51,728 bases of DNA from Planctomycetota bacterium (lineage in GTDB: Bacteria > Planctomycetota > JAJSAM01 > JAJVHW01). The stretch is from assembly GCA_022072415.1 (NCBI GenBank), contig JAJVHW010000071.1:1-51728 (forward strand), read 5' to 3'. This document shows, in pieces, positions 1 through 8,819 of the stretch. A program made the translations under genes and the position numbers. Under the pieces are notes generated by a model. The model did not search any database. It saw nothing but the letters and a program-made list of their open reading frames with translations, and was not told the origin of the DNA. Numbering within the stretch: position 1 is the first letter of the stretch; every line of letters begins with the position of its first letter.

Positions 1-80
1 CCGCGACGCCGGCGCCCGCCCCGGCGACGCCCGCCAACGCGCCCGTCGCGGCGCGGCCGCGACCCGCCGCCACGAAGTGA
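1..80 (+). CDS. 3' end of an upstream gene, Pro/Ala-rich tail
   Basis: Reading from base 3, the frame stays open to a TGA at 78-80 and encodes a tail of alternating Ala, Pro and Thr ending in AATK. The next gene starts 33 bases further on behind its own ribosome binding site, so this is probably the end of the preceding operon gene, truncated by the window. Phage loci of this type often carry a RecA-like ATPase before the DUF669 gene, but nothing visible here proves that. The tail composition is that of a disordered linker. Confidence 0.4.
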   Translation, partial: ATPAPAPATPANAPVAARPRPAATK

Positions 81-113
81 TCCTCTCACCGTCCCACGAA
101 GGAGAACGACACG

Positions 114-611
114 ATGCACGACCAGAGCCACGACCCCGTCCCCTACGGGAAGCCGATCGACCTCGCGCAGTTCGACGACGAGTTCGCCGAGGCGCCGATC
201 GAGGAGCGCACGTTCGAAGAGGTCCCCGACGGCAAGTACCAGGTGAACGTCGAGAAGGTGGACCTCGTCCACGCGAAGTCGAGCGGGAACCCGATGCTCC
301 GCTGGGAGCTGAAGGTCCTCGCGCCGCGGTGCCAGGGCCGCGTCCTCTTCCGCCACAACGTGCTCGCGACGCGCGAGAACCTGAAGTGGCTGAAGAACGA
401 CCTGCACATCTGCGGCCTCGACCTCGCGAAGGTCTCGGACCTGCCGGCGCGCATGCGCGAGCTCCTCGACGTGAAGCTGGAGGTGACCAAGCGCACGAAG
501 GGCGAGAACACGAACGTCTACTTCAACCGCCGGATCGTGCTGGACGCCGCTGCGTCCGGCCGGGACCCGGGCTACGACGCGACCGCCGGCGAGGCGCTCG
601 CCCCGTTCTGA
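114..611 (+). CDS. DUF669-type phage single-strand DNA-binding-like protein
   Basis: A 165-residue acidic protein. It begins PYGKPIDLAQFDDEF and has a central beta-rich section (VPDGKYQVNVEKVDL, then GNPMLRWELKVL) typical of DUF669 proteins of phage replication and recombination loci. These are thought to bind single-stranded DNA. The start is set by AAGGAG at 99-104, ten bases before the ATG. It is followed one base after its stop by the ERCC4 nuclease gene and then by helicase and primase genes, which supports a role in element replication. The family call rests on pattern recognition of the N-terminal half; the biochemical role is inferred from context. Confidence 0.6.
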   Translation: MHDQSHDPVPYGKPIDLAQFDDEFAEAPIEERTFEEVPDGKYQVNVEKVDLVHAKSSGNPMLRWELKVLAPRCQGRVLFRHNVLATRENLKWLKNDLHICGLDLAKVSDLPARMRELLDVKLEVTKRTKGENTNVYFNRRIVLDAAASGRDPGYDATAGEALAPF

Positions 612-612
612 C

Positions 613-1065
613 ATGGACGGACTCGAAGAGCCCGGCCTCGTGATCGCGATCGACACCCGGGAGCAGGAGCCCTACGGCTTCGACCCCTCCCGGGTGGCGA
701 CCGTCCGGCGCGCGCTCCCCGCGGGCGACTACTCGCTCGCGGGGAGGGAGACCGAGGTGGCGATCGAGCGGAAGTCGCTCGAGGACCTCGTCGGGACCGC
801 GATCCACGCGCGGGAGCGGTTCGCGCGGGAGCTCCGGCGTCTCGCCGCCTACGACTTCGCGTGCGTGGTCGTCGAGGCGTCCATGGAGGACCTCCTCCTG
901 CATCGGTACCGCTCGGCCGCGGACCCGCGGTCGGTCTTCGGCGCGGTGCTCTCGATCGTGCTCGACCACCGCGTCCCGGTCTTCTTCTGCAGCGACCGGC
1001 AGATCGCCTGCCGCTTCGTCGAAGGGCTCCTCGTCCTCTACCACCGGAGGTCCGCGCCACGATGA
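613..1065 (+). CDS. ERCC4-domain structure-specific nuclease
   Basis: A 150-residue protein made almost only of an ERCC4/XPF-type nuclease domain. The catalytic pattern is visible as IDTRE near residue 13, GDYSLAGRE near residue 37 and VAIERKSLEDL near residue 51, i.e. the D...GD...ERK..DL signature. Stand-alone versions of this size occur in phages and plasmids and probably cut branched or flapped DNA during replication or recombination. Its ATG directly follows the DUF669 stop, and its TGA overlaps the helicase ATG by four bases, so the genes are translationally coupled. Confidence 0.8.
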   Translation: MDGLEEPGLVIAIDTREQEPYGFDPSRVATVRRALPAGDYSLAGRETEVAIERKSLEDLVGTAIHARERFARELRRLAAYDFACVVVEASMEDLLLHRYRSAADPRSVFGAVLSIVLDHRVPVFFCSDRQIACRFVEGLLVLYHRRSAPR

Positions 1066-4000
1066 CGTCCGCCACGAAGGAGGGGCACGCGATCACGCTG
1101 CGCGGCGTCGTCGAGACGGTCTACTTCTCGAACACGCGCTTCAGCGCCGGGCGGCTGCGGACGCAGGACGGCGAGCGCGTCTCGTTCGCCGGGCCGGTCG
1201 TCGTCCACGAGAACGCGCCGGTCGTCCTCGCGGGCGCGTGGGAGCGGCACCCGAAGTACGGGCGGCAGTTCAAGGCGACGTCGCTCCAGCACGATCTGGC
1301 TCCCGACGTCGACGGCCTCGCCCGCTATCTCGCGAACCACCCGGACCTCGAAGGGATCGGGCCGGTCAAGGCACGCCGCATCGCCGAGGCGTTCGGCGCG
1401 GACTTCGAGCGGGCACTCGCCGAGGAGCCCGAGGAGGTCGCGCGCGTCGGGAGGATCGCGCCCGCCGCGGTCGAGGTCCTCCGCGAGGAGTGGGCGCGCA
1501 CGCGGACGGTGAACGCCGCTCTCACGTGGCTCTCCTCCTTCGGGCTGACCTACCACCAGGTGACGTCGCTCGTCGACGCCTACGGGAACAACGCCGTCGC
1601 GATCCTGAAGGCAGATCCGTACCTGATCGTCGGCGCGATCGCGGGCTTCGGGTTCAAGCGGGTGGACGTCGTCGCCCGGAAGCTCGGGGCGCCGAAGGAC
1701 CACCCGTCGCGGCTGCGCGCCGGCGTGCTCCACTGCGTGGACGAGGCGATCGACGACGGCGACTGCTGGATCGACTACGAGGAACTCCTCGCCCGCGCGA
1801 ATGAGGTCCTCGTCCTCGACACGATGGACAGTCGCGCGCGGATCGAAGCGGCGCTCGACGCGCTCGTCGCCGAGGAGAAGCTCGCCTGCGCCTCGGTCGG
1901 CGGGCGCTTCCTCGTGGCGCGCCCCTGGCTCCACGAGCAGGAGCGGGATCTCGCGGCGTGGGTCTCCCGGGGCTTCGAGCCGAGCCCGCACTTCGCGGAC
2001 GAGGCGGACATCGACGCGCTCGTCCGTCGGCACGCGCCGGAGCTGAACGACGGGCAACGCGCCGCTGTCGTCCTGGCGCTTCGCCACAGCCAGTGCCTGA
2101 TCGCCGGCGGCGCGGGCTCCGGGAAGGCGCAGCCGCTCGACGCGAAGGTCCTCACGCCGAGCGGGTGGCGTGCGATGGGCGACATTCGCGTCGGCGACGA
2201 GGTCATCGGGGCCGACGGCCGTCCGTGCCGGGTCGTCGGCGTCCACCCGCAGGGCGAGCGCGAGGTGTTCCGCGTCACGATGACCGACGGCTCGTCCACG
2301 GAGTGCTGCGACGAACACCTCTGGCTCACGCGCTCGCAGAGGGACCGCGACAAGGGACGGCCGGGCACCGTGAAGCCGCTGCGCGAGATCCGTGGCGCTC
2401 TCGTCGGGGCCGACGGCAAGCGGAACCACTGGATCCCCCTGGTTGCGCCCGTTGAGTTCGCGGGCGGCGAGCTGCCCCTCCATCCGTACGCCCTCGGATT
2501 GCTGCTCGGGGACGGGTGCTTCCGCGTGCCGAACGGATGCGGGTTCTCGAAGCAGGGCATGGAACTCATCGATGCGATGGAGGCGCTCCTCCCCGAGGGG
2601 GCGCATCTGAGCTACCGCGAGGCGTTCGAGTGGCGGATCGTCGGCAACGGGGCGCCCGGCGGCAACCCGGTCGTGAACGCGCTGCGCGAACTCGACCTCG
2701 CGGGCAGGGGGTCACCGGAGAAGTTCGTCCCGGAGCGGTACAAGCTCGCGGGGGCGGAGGACCGGCTCGCACTGCTCCAGGGCCTCCTCGACACGGACGG
2801 AAGCACGAGCGGACACGGACTGGAGTTCAGTACGACGGCACCGCAGCTCGCGCACGACGTGCTCTTCCTCGTGCGGTCGCTGGGCGGAACCGCGCACCTC
2901 GCGCGGCGGCAGACGTACTTCACTCACCGCGGCGAACGCCGGCCCGGGGCGCCGTCCTTCCGCCTCCACATCTGCCTGCCGACGCACGTCCTCCCGTTCC
3001 GGCTTGCCCGCAAGCGCGCCGCCTACCTCCCGCGCACCAAGTACCTCCCGAGGCGGGCGATGGAGCGCGTCGAGTCCGTCGGCGTGAAGCGCGTCCAGTG
3101 CATCGCGGTCGATGCAGCGGACCAGCTCTACGTGACCGACGACTTCATCGTCACTCACAACACGTTCACCGTCGCCGCGATCGCCCGGATCTGCGAGGCG
3201 CGGGGGCTCGACGTCGTCCTCGCCGCGCCGACCGGGAAGGCCGCGAAGCGGCTCGAGCAGGTCGTCGGGCGCGAGGCGGTCACGCTCCACCGTCTCCTGG
3301 AGTTCAACGGCGAGGCCTTCCAGCGGAACCGGGACGAGCCGCTCGACGCCGACGTGGTGATCGTCGACGAGGTGTCGATGCTCGACGTGCCGCTCGCGTG
3401 GCGGCTCTACGACGCGCTCCGGCTCGGCACGACGGCGCTCGTCCTGGTCGGCGACCACAACCAGCTCCCGCCGGTCGGACCCGGGAACGTGCTCCGGGAC
3501 CTCCTGGAGCGCCGCCCGATGCCCGCGGCCCTGCTCGACCGCGTCGTGCGGCAGGCAGGCGTCCTCAAGGAGAACTCGATCGCGGTCCTCGCAGGCGAGG
3601 TGAGGAAGACCGCGCCCGAGGGGCCGGACGGCCGGCGCCCCTGGTACCTCGTCGACCAGTTCACCGACGCGCTCGCCGTCCAGCGGTTCGTCCTCGACCT
3701 CTTCGAGAACGTGCTCGCGGAGCGGTTGCGCTTCGACCTGCTCGCGGACGTGCAGCTCCTCTCGCCGCAGAAGAAGGGTCCGCTCGGCGTCGCCGAGCTG
3801 AACGTCCTCCTCCAGCGCCTCGTCCAGCGGAAGCTCTGGGGCGTCGAGGTCGCGCCGGTCGAGGAGGGGCGGCGGCCCGCGCTCCTCCTCCGCGACAAGG
3901 TGATCCAGACGCGGAACAACTACCGCCTCGGCGTGATGAACGGCGCGATCGGGTTCGTCACCGACGTCGGTCCGCGTCCCGGGGACCTCCGCGTCGCGTT

Positions 4001-4322
4001 CGAGGGTGGCGAGGTCGAGATCTCCGCCGAGACCGACGACGCGTCGCACCTCCAGCTCGCCTACGCCCTCACGATCCACAAGGCGCAGGGGAGCGAGTTC
4101 CCGTGCGCGGTGGTGCTGATCCACAAGGCGCACGCCTTCATGCACCACCGGAACCTCTTCTACACCGGGGTCACGCGGGCGCAGCAGGTGGCGGTCGTGA
4201 TCGGGGACCGCTGGGGCCTGCGGAACTGCGCATCGAAGGAGCAGGTCGAGCGGCGGAAGACCTTCCTCTCGGTCCTCGACCTGCCGCCGTCCGCGGGGGT
4301 GAACGAGCCTCCCGCGGTCTGA
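1062..4322 (+). CDS. recD2: RecD2-like superfamily 1 DNA helicase interrupted by an intein
   Basis: The 1086-residue precursor starts at the ATG overlapping the previous stop. Extein residues 1-355 contain the N-terminal OB-like region (GVVETVYFSNTRFSAG) and helix-hairpin-helix region (LEGIGPVKARRIAE) of RecD2 helicases, and lead into the Walker A motif GGAGSGK. The motif is cut after its lysine by residues 356-700 and completed by the Thr at 701. The remaining extein carries motif II VIVDEVSMLD, LVGDHNQLPPVG, the LTIHKAQGSEF motif and YTGVTRAQ. The spliced product would be about 741 residues, normal for RecD2. Because the interruption sits in the ATP-binding loop, the helicase should be inactive until splicing. 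It lies in a replication operon of an integrated element. Confidence 0.9.
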   Translation: MTSATKEGHAITLRGVVETVYFSNTRFSAGRLRTQDGERVSFAGPVVVHENAPVVLAGAWERHPKYGRQFKATSLQHDLAPDVDGLARYLANHPDLEGIGPVKARRIAEAFGADFERALAEEPEEVARVGRIAPAAVEVLREEWARTRTVNAALTWLSSFGLTYHQVTSLVDAYGNNAVAILKADPYLIVGAIAGFGFKRVDVVARKLGAPKDHPSRLRAGVLHCVDEAIDDGDCWIDYEELLARANEVLVLDTMDSRARIEAALDALVAEEKLACASVGGRFLVARPWLHEQERDLAAWVSRGFEPSPHFADEADIDALVRRHAPELNDGQRAAVVLALRHSQCLIAGGAGSGKAQPLDAKVLTPSGWRAMGDIRVGDEVIGADGRPCRVVGVHPQGEREVFRVTMTDGSSTECCDEHLWLTRSQRDRDKGRPGTVKPLREIRGALVGADGKRNHWIPLVAPVEFAGGELPLHPYALGLLLGDGCFRVPNGCGFSKQGMELIDAMEALLPEGAHLSYREAFEWRIVGNGAPGGNPVVNALRELDLAGRGSPEKFVPERYKLAGAEDRLALLQGLLDTDGSTSGHGLEFSTTAPQLAHDVLFLVRSLGGTAHLARRQTYFTHRGERRPGAPSFRLHICLPTHVLPFRLARKRAAYLPRTKYLPRRAMERVESVGVKRVQCIAVDAADQLYVTDDFIVTHNTFTVAAIARICEARGLDVVLAAPTGKAAKRLEQVVGREAVTLHRLLEFNGEAFQRNRDEPLDADVVIVDEVSMLDVPLAWRLYDALRLGTTALVLVGDHNQLPPVGPGNVLRDLLERRPMPAALLDRVVRQAGVLKENSIAVLAGEVRKTAPEGPDGRRPWYLVDQFTDALAVQRFVLDLFENVLAERLRFDLLADVQLLSPQKKGPLGVAELNVLLQRLVQRKLWGVEVAPVEEGRRPALLLRDKVIQTRNNYRLGVMNGAIGFVTDVGPRPGDLRVAFEGGEVEISAETDDASHLQLAYALTIHKAQGSEFPCAVVLIHKAHAFMHHRNLFYTGVTRAQQVAVVIGDRWGLRNCASKEQVERRKTFLSVLDLPPSAGVNEPPAV
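2127..3161 (+). other. Class 3-type intein with LAGLIDADG endonuclease
   Basis: A 345-residue in-frame insertion in the helicase Walker A motif. It begins with Ala (AQPLDAKVLTPSGWRAMG), not Cys or Ser, and ends VTHN with Thr as the first downstream extein residue. Three residues match the class 3 WCT triad: Trp421 in the block B segment EHLWLT, Cys680 in the block F segment VQCIAVD, and Thr698 in VTHN. The centre holds two DOD endonuclease motifs, ALGLLLGDG at residues 477-485 and LLQGLLDTDG at 571-580, so the homing endonuclease may still be active. In class 3 inteins the block F Cys is the first nucleophile. The boundaries follow from restoring GAGSGKT. Confidence 0.9.
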
Positions 4323-4324
4323 CG

Positions 4325-7090
4325 ATGGCGCCTATGGACGAGCCGAGCACGCCTTCCCGTCCGAGCGCCGACCTGGCGATCGAGGTCTTCCGGCGCTGGT
4401 TCCTCAACCGCACGGACGTCGTCGCGATCCGCGCCCCTTGGGACAAGCCCTGCCCGGTCGAGGGCGGCGACGGTCTCGACGCGCTCCTCCGCGCCCACAT
4501 CGACGGCGAGGCAGCGCCGGCCGCGGTCGTCCAGTACGCCCACCGCCGCGGGATCGGGGCGACGAAGGGGCGCTTCCGGATCGGGAGCTACGCCCCGGGC
4601 CCGGACAACCTGACCCGCTGGACCTGCCTCGACTTCGACGGGACCGGCCACGCGGAGGCCCTCGCCGATCCGCTGGCTGCCGCGCGCGCCGCGTGCGCCG
4701 CGTTCGAGCGGGCCGGGCTCCCGTGTTTCCTCGAACGCTCTGGCGGCGGCCACGGCTGGCACGTCTGGGCGTTCTTCGAGACGCCGATCGCTGCGGCGAA
4801 GGCGCAGGCGCTCGGCCGCGCGATGGCGCCCACCGACGCGCCTCTCGCCGACGGCAGCGGCGTCGCCGACGTCCTCGCGGCGCGCGGGATCGAGTGCTTC
4901 CCGAAGCAGGCGAAGCTCGGGAAGAAGGGCTACGGGAACCTCGTCTGGCTCCCCTGGTGGCGGGAGGCCGTGCCCGGCGCGAACCTCTTCTACCGCGTCG
5001 CCGCGGACGGAACGCTCGCGCCGTACGTGCCCACGTTCGCGGGGATCCGCGAGGAGGACGTGGACCGCGTGCTCGCGGCGGTAGTCGCCACGTCGGCGCC
5101 CGTGTCGCGCCCCGCGGGGATCGTCGCGGAGGGGTCCGTGCTTGGTCCTGCGGCGGCCGACGGCGGCGACCCGGCGTGGGCGGACTGGCGGAAGCGGGCC
5201 CTCGCGGCGCTCGACCTCCCGGCGGTCTACGGGACGTGGCTCACCGGGAAGGAGTCCGGGGCGGGGTGGCTGGAATGCCGGGACCCGGCGTCCGCCTCCG
5301 GGGACCAGCACCCCTCTGCCGGCGTCGCCGACGGCACCGGGCAGGCGGAGCGGGGAGCCTTCCACTCTCACATCTCCGGGAAGACGCTGTCCGTCTTCGA
5401 CTTCCTCGTCGCCCACGGCGGCGCCTCCGACTTCCGCGCCGCGTGCGCGCGCATCGCGGAGCTCTCGGGCGTCGCGTTCCCAGAGCCCCGCGCCGCCGCG
5501 CCGGCCGCCCCGGGCCCGTCGCGGCCCCGCGTCCGCATCAACGGCCGCCAACTCCGGGACGTCCTCGCCGACGCGTGGCGCGCCGTCCACGCGACGAACA
5601 CGCGTCCGTCCCTCTTCGCCCGCGGCGGCGTCCTCGTCCGCCTCGCCCGCGCCGAGGACGGCCCCCGCATCGAGCACGTGGAGGAGACCGCCATGTACGG
5701 ACACCTGGTCCGCGTCGCGAACTGGGTGCGGGTCACGCCGGACGGCGTCCTCGACGCGACGCCGCCGAAGGACGTCGCCCGGGACATGCTCGTCAACCCC
5801 GACGAGGCGCTCCCGCCGCTCGACGCCGTCGTCGCGACGCCCGTGTTCGACGCCGGGGGGCGGCTCGTCGCGGCCGCCGGGTACTCCCGGGACGCCCGCC
5901 TCTGGCATCACCGTGCGCCCGATTTCGAGGTCGATCCGGTTCCCGAGCGTCCCGGCGAGGAGGACGTCCGCGCGGCCCGCTCCCTCCTCCTCGATGAACT
6001 CCTCGTCGACTTCCCGTTCGCCGCGGCGTCGGACCGGGCGCATGCGCTCGCGGCGCTCGTTCTCCCGTTCGTTCGGCGGATGGTCACGGGCTGCACGCCG
6101 CTCCACCTGATCGAGGCGCCGACGCCCGGGAGCGGGAAGGGCCTCCTCGCCGACGTGCTGGCGATCGTCGCGCTCGGGCGGCCCTGCGACCCGACGACGA
6201 TCACGCCGGACGAGGACGAGGCGCGGAAGAAGATCACGTCGATCCTCGCGCGGGCCCAGCCGCTCATCCTCCTCGACAACGTGAAGGACGGGCTCGACTC
6301 GGCGCAGCTCGCGTCGGCGCTCACGGCGGAGACGTGGTCCGACCGGCTCCTCGGGCAGACGCGGATGATCGACCTCCCGAACCGCGCGACGTGGCTCGTC
6401 ACCGCGAACAACCCGCACCTCTCGCTGGAGATCGCCCGACGCTGCGTGCGCGTGCGGATCGACCCGAAGCAGGACCGCCCGTGGAGGCGCTCGGTGTTCA
6501 AGCACCCGCAGCTTCGCGACTGGGCGCGACGGAACCGGCCGGCGCTCGTCCGCGCGGTCCTGGTGCTCGTGCAGTCGTGGATCGCTGCCGGGCGTCCCGC
6601 CGGCGCGCAGCCGCTCGGTTCCTTCGAGAGCTGGGCCGAGGTGGTGGGTGGGATCCTCCGCCACGCCGGGATCGAGGGGTTCCTCAAGGACACGGAGAAG
6701 CTCTACGAGGAGGCCGACTCCGAGGGCCAGGAGTGGCGGGAGTTCGTGACGGCGTGGTGGGCGATCCACGGCGACACGTGGGTCGCGACGGCCGACCTCC
6801 TGCGCCTCGCGGGGGAGCGGGACCTCCTCGGCGGCGTCGTCGGCGACAAGTCCGAGCGCTCGCGGCTGATCCGGCTCGGCCGCGCGCTCTCGGCGGCGCG
6901 GGACCGGCACTTCGGGGCGTACCGCGTCGCGGCCGGCCGGAACTCGAACAGCAAGGCGGCGCAGTACCGGCTGCTCGCCGAGGAGACGGAGTGCGCCGCC
7001 GCGGCCCCGGCCGGCCCGGCGTCGGACGCCACGAGCGGCTTCGGCGACGGCCTGGACGACCTCCTCATCTCGATGGAGGGCGCGTCGTGA
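4325..7090 (+). CDS. Archaeo-eukaryotic-type primase fused to a helicase ATPase (replication protein)
   Basis: The protein has 921 residues. The N-terminal third resembles the primase domain of TOTE and phage primases: LDFDG with the metal-binding acidic pair near residue 101, then ERSGGGHGWHVWAFF near 138-152 and IECFPKQ. A middle region (residues 280-400) has no clear motif. The C-terminal half has a P-loop ATPase: APTPGSGKGLLADV near 600, LILLDNVKDG near 650, and WLVTANNPHLS near 693, as in plasmid and phage primase-helicases. It would prime and unwind element DNA. A second ATG nine bases downstream is possible. The gene overlaps the excisionase GTG by four bases. The frame is open for 1.8 kb upstream of the ATG, but that stretch overlaps the helicase and is not coding. 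Confidence 0.8.
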   Translation: MAPMDEPSTPSRPSADLAIEVFRRWFLNRTDVVAIRAPWDKPCPVEGGDGLDALLRAHIDGEAAPAAVVQYAHRRGIGATKGRFRIGSYAPGPDNLTRWTCLDFDGTGHAEALADPLAAARAACAAFERAGLPCFLERSGGGHGWHVWAFFETPIAAAKAQALGRAMAPTDAPLADGSGVADVLAARGIECFPKQAKLGKKGYGNLVWLPWWREAVPGANLFYRVAADGTLAPYVPTFAGIREEDVDRVLAAVVATSAPVSRPAGIVAEGSVLGPAAADGGDPAWADWRKRALAALDLPAVYGTWLTGKESGAGWLECRDPASASGDQHPSAGVADGTGQAERGAFHSHISGKTLSVFDFLVAHGGASDFRAACARIAELSGVAFPEPRAAAPAAPGPSRPRVRINGRQLRDVLADAWRAVHATNTRPSLFARGGVLVRLARAEDGPRIEHVEETAMYGHLVRVANWVRVTPDGVLDATPPKDVARDMLVNPDEALPPLDAVVATPVFDAGGRLVAAAGYSRDARLWHHRAPDFEVDPVPERPGEEDVRAARSLLLDELLVDFPFAAASDRAHALAALVLPFVRRMVTGCTPLHLIEAPTPGSGKGLLADVLAIVALGRPCDPTTITPDEDEARKKITSILARAQPLILLDNVKDGLDSAQLASALTAETWSDRLLGQTRMIDLPNRATWLVTANNPHLSLEIARRCVRVRIDPKQDRPWRRSVFKHPQLRDWARRNRPALVRAVLVLVQSWIAAGRPAGAQPLGSFESWAEVVGGILRHAGIEGFLKDTEKLYEEADSEGQEWREFVTAWWAIHGDTWVATADLLRLAGERDLLGGVVGDKSERSRLIRLGRALSAARDRHFGAYRVAAGRNSNSKAAQYRLLAEETECAAAAPAGPASDATSGFGDGLDDLLISMEGAS

Positions 7091-7356
7091 TCGGCCGCCC
7101 GAGCGACCTGCCCGCGGCCTCGCCCGTCGAGCCCTTCGGCGAGCCGCTCGTCGATGCCGCGACCGTGGCCGCGTACCTCGCGGTCGACACCGCGACGGTC
7201 TACAGGCTCGCCCAGCGCGCGGAACTCCCCGGCATCGAGATCGCGCCGCGCGTCCTGCGGTTCCGGCCGGCGGACGTCCGGGCGTACATCGATCGCCGCA
7301 CGCGGAAGGCGCGCCCCGCGGGGCGAGTCAAGGCCCTTCTCGGGGGCTCGTCGTGA
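7087..7356 (+). CDS. xis: Excisionase-like helix-turn-helix protein
   Basis: An 89-residue protein starting with GTG that overlaps the primase stop as GTGA. The central stretch DAATVAAYLAVDTATVYRLAQRAELPGI, followed by LRFRPADVRAYID, is the standard MerR-like excisionase (HTH_17) fold, with the wing after the second helix. Its stop overlaps the integrase GTG by four bases. Such proteins bend att-site DNA and set the direction of integrase recombination; some act as regulators. The context immediately before a tyrosine integrase favours the excision role. Confidence 0.8.
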   Translation: MIGRPSDLPAASPVEPFGEPLVDAATVAAYLAVDTATVYRLAQRAELPGIEIAPRVLRFRPADVRAYIDRRTRKARPAGRVKALLGGSS

Positions 7357-8714
7357 GCGAGTCCGTGTGCCCCTCCGCGTCGGCTGAACGAACTGGAGGT
7401 GCTCCCGAGCAAGAGCGTCCATCGCGTCCACGCGCGTTCCGGCTGGTCGGACGCGCGCACGGAGACGACGACGTGACGCTGCCGATCGAGACGAGCGCGG
7501 AGAAGAAGCGCTACAAGCGCCGCCGCCGGTTCGGGCGGGTGACGACCCGGAAGTGGCCCTCGGGCCGCCGGACGTTCCGCGCGCTGTGGTACTGCAAGGT
7601 CGAGAAGCGGCGGCTCTCCCGCTCCTTCGACTCGGAGAAGGAGGCGAAGGACTTCCTCGCCGAACTGGAGCGACGGATCGTCGCACGGGCGTACGAGGTC
7701 CCGCCGACGATCCAGGAAGTCGAGGAGAAGGACGCCGAGGTGAAGGCGGCCGCGCGCCCGCGCAAGATCCCGACGCTGATCGAGTACACGAAGCACGTCA
7801 TGGGCACGCGGCTCGAACCCGTGCTCGCCGAGGGCTCGATGGGCATGTACGAGTCGGCGCTCAAGGCGTGGACGAAGTGGTTCGGGCCCCGCGAGGGCCG
7901 CCGCGCGATGCGGCTCGACGAGATCACCCCCGCGGTCTGGCTCGACTACCGGAGCTGGCGCGCGAGCCACCGCCAGTCGCCGCACGGGAAGAAGACGACG
8001 GTCGGTCCCCGGTGCCTGAACTCCGACCTGCAGTGCCTCGTCCGCGTCCTCAACTTCGCGGTGGTCGACGGGCACCTCGAGCACAACCCGCTCGCGGGGA
8101 CGAAGAAGCTGCGCGAGCCGCGCCGCCCGCGGCGCTACCTGACGAAGGGCGAGATCGCGCTCCTGATCCAGAACTGCGAGGAGCGCTTCCGGCCGCTCCT
8201 CCTCGCGATGGTCTACACGGGCGCGCGGAAGAGCGAGCTGACCGCGCTGCGCTGGCGGGACCTCGACTTCGAGGGCGGGAAGATCGCGCTCTTCCGCCCG
8301 AAGGTCGGGAACAGCGACTACATCGACCTTCACCCCGCGCTCGCGGCGGAGTTGAAGCGCGTGCGGGAGTCCCGGACGGGCGACGACGGGAGGGGGCCTG
8401 GTTCCGAGGAGCACGTCTTCCTCTCCTGGCACGGGACGCCGTGGGTGGACATCCGGAAGTCCTGGGCCCTCGCGCTGAAGGCTGCCGGGCTCGCCGGGCG
8501 GCCCGGACTCACGCCGCACGCGGTTCGGCACTCGTTCGCGACGCACTTCCTCGAAGGCGGCGGATCGGTCACCGACCTGATGACCCAGCTCGGGCACTCG
8601 AAGCTGGAGACGACGCAGATCTACGCGGCGGCGGTGAGCGAGAGGCGGCGGGCGACGGTGCTGGCGATGGAGTTCGGGGGGCCCGCCGCCGCCGAACCGC
8701 CACGCAACTGCTGA
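7353..8714 (+). CDS. int: Tyrosine recombinase / phage integrase
   Basis: Integrase of 453 residues with a GTG start. It has an arm-binding and core-binding N-terminal part (KVEKRRLSRSFDSEKEAKDFLAEL, then a SAM-like domain around 135-250). The catalytic domain shows the first Arg in YTGARKSELTALRWRDL, the HxxR box in LTPHAVRHSFATHF, a late His in QLGHSKLETT, and the nucleophile Tyr in QIYAAA. A downstream start near 7473 (VTLPIETSAEKK) would remove a low-complexity leader and cannot be excluded. With the excisionase it forms the mobility module of the left element. The tRNA-Pro gene 2.1 kb downstream is the likely integration target. Confidence 0.9.
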   Translation: MSESVCPSASAERTGGAPEQERPSRPRAFRLVGRAHGDDDVTLPIETSAEKKRYKRRRRFGRVTTRKWPSGRRTFRALWYCKVEKRRLSRSFDSEKEAKDFLAELERRIVARAYEVPPTIQEVEEKDAEVKAAARPRKIPTLIEYTKHVMGTRLEPVLAEGSMGMYESALKAWTKWFGPREGRRAMRLDEITPAVWLDYRSWRASHRQSPHGKKTTVGPRCLNSDLQCLVRVLNFAVVDGHLEHNPLAGTKKLREPRRPRRYLTKGEIALLIQNCEERFRPLLLAMVYTGARKSELTALRWRDLDFEGGKIALFRPKVGNSDYIDLHPALAAELKRVRESRTGDDGRGPGSEEHVFLSWHGTPWVDIRKSWALALKAAGLAGRPGLTPHAVRHSFATHFLEGGGSVTDLMTQLGHSKLETTQIYAAAVSERRRATVLAMEFGGPAAAEPPRNC

Positions 8715-8819
8715 ACCGCCGTGCCGCACGCCTGGGGGACGCGGAGCCAGAGCATGGGTGCGCCGGGTGACGTGACCTGACCGTTTCCGCCTCGTGTCGC
8801 CGTGGCACGGCACGTGAGA

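Noticed and set aside
2516-4324. Long open frame upstream of the primase-helicase start
   Set aside because: It overlaps the helicase/intein gene in another frame, is arginine-rich and has no domain. GC-rich codon bias keeps this frame open. The real start is at 4325.
4160-6910. 916-codon open frame on the minus strand
   Set aside because: It is a shadow of the primase-helicase on the other strand: Arg/Asp/Glu-rich, without motifs and without a ribosome binding site.
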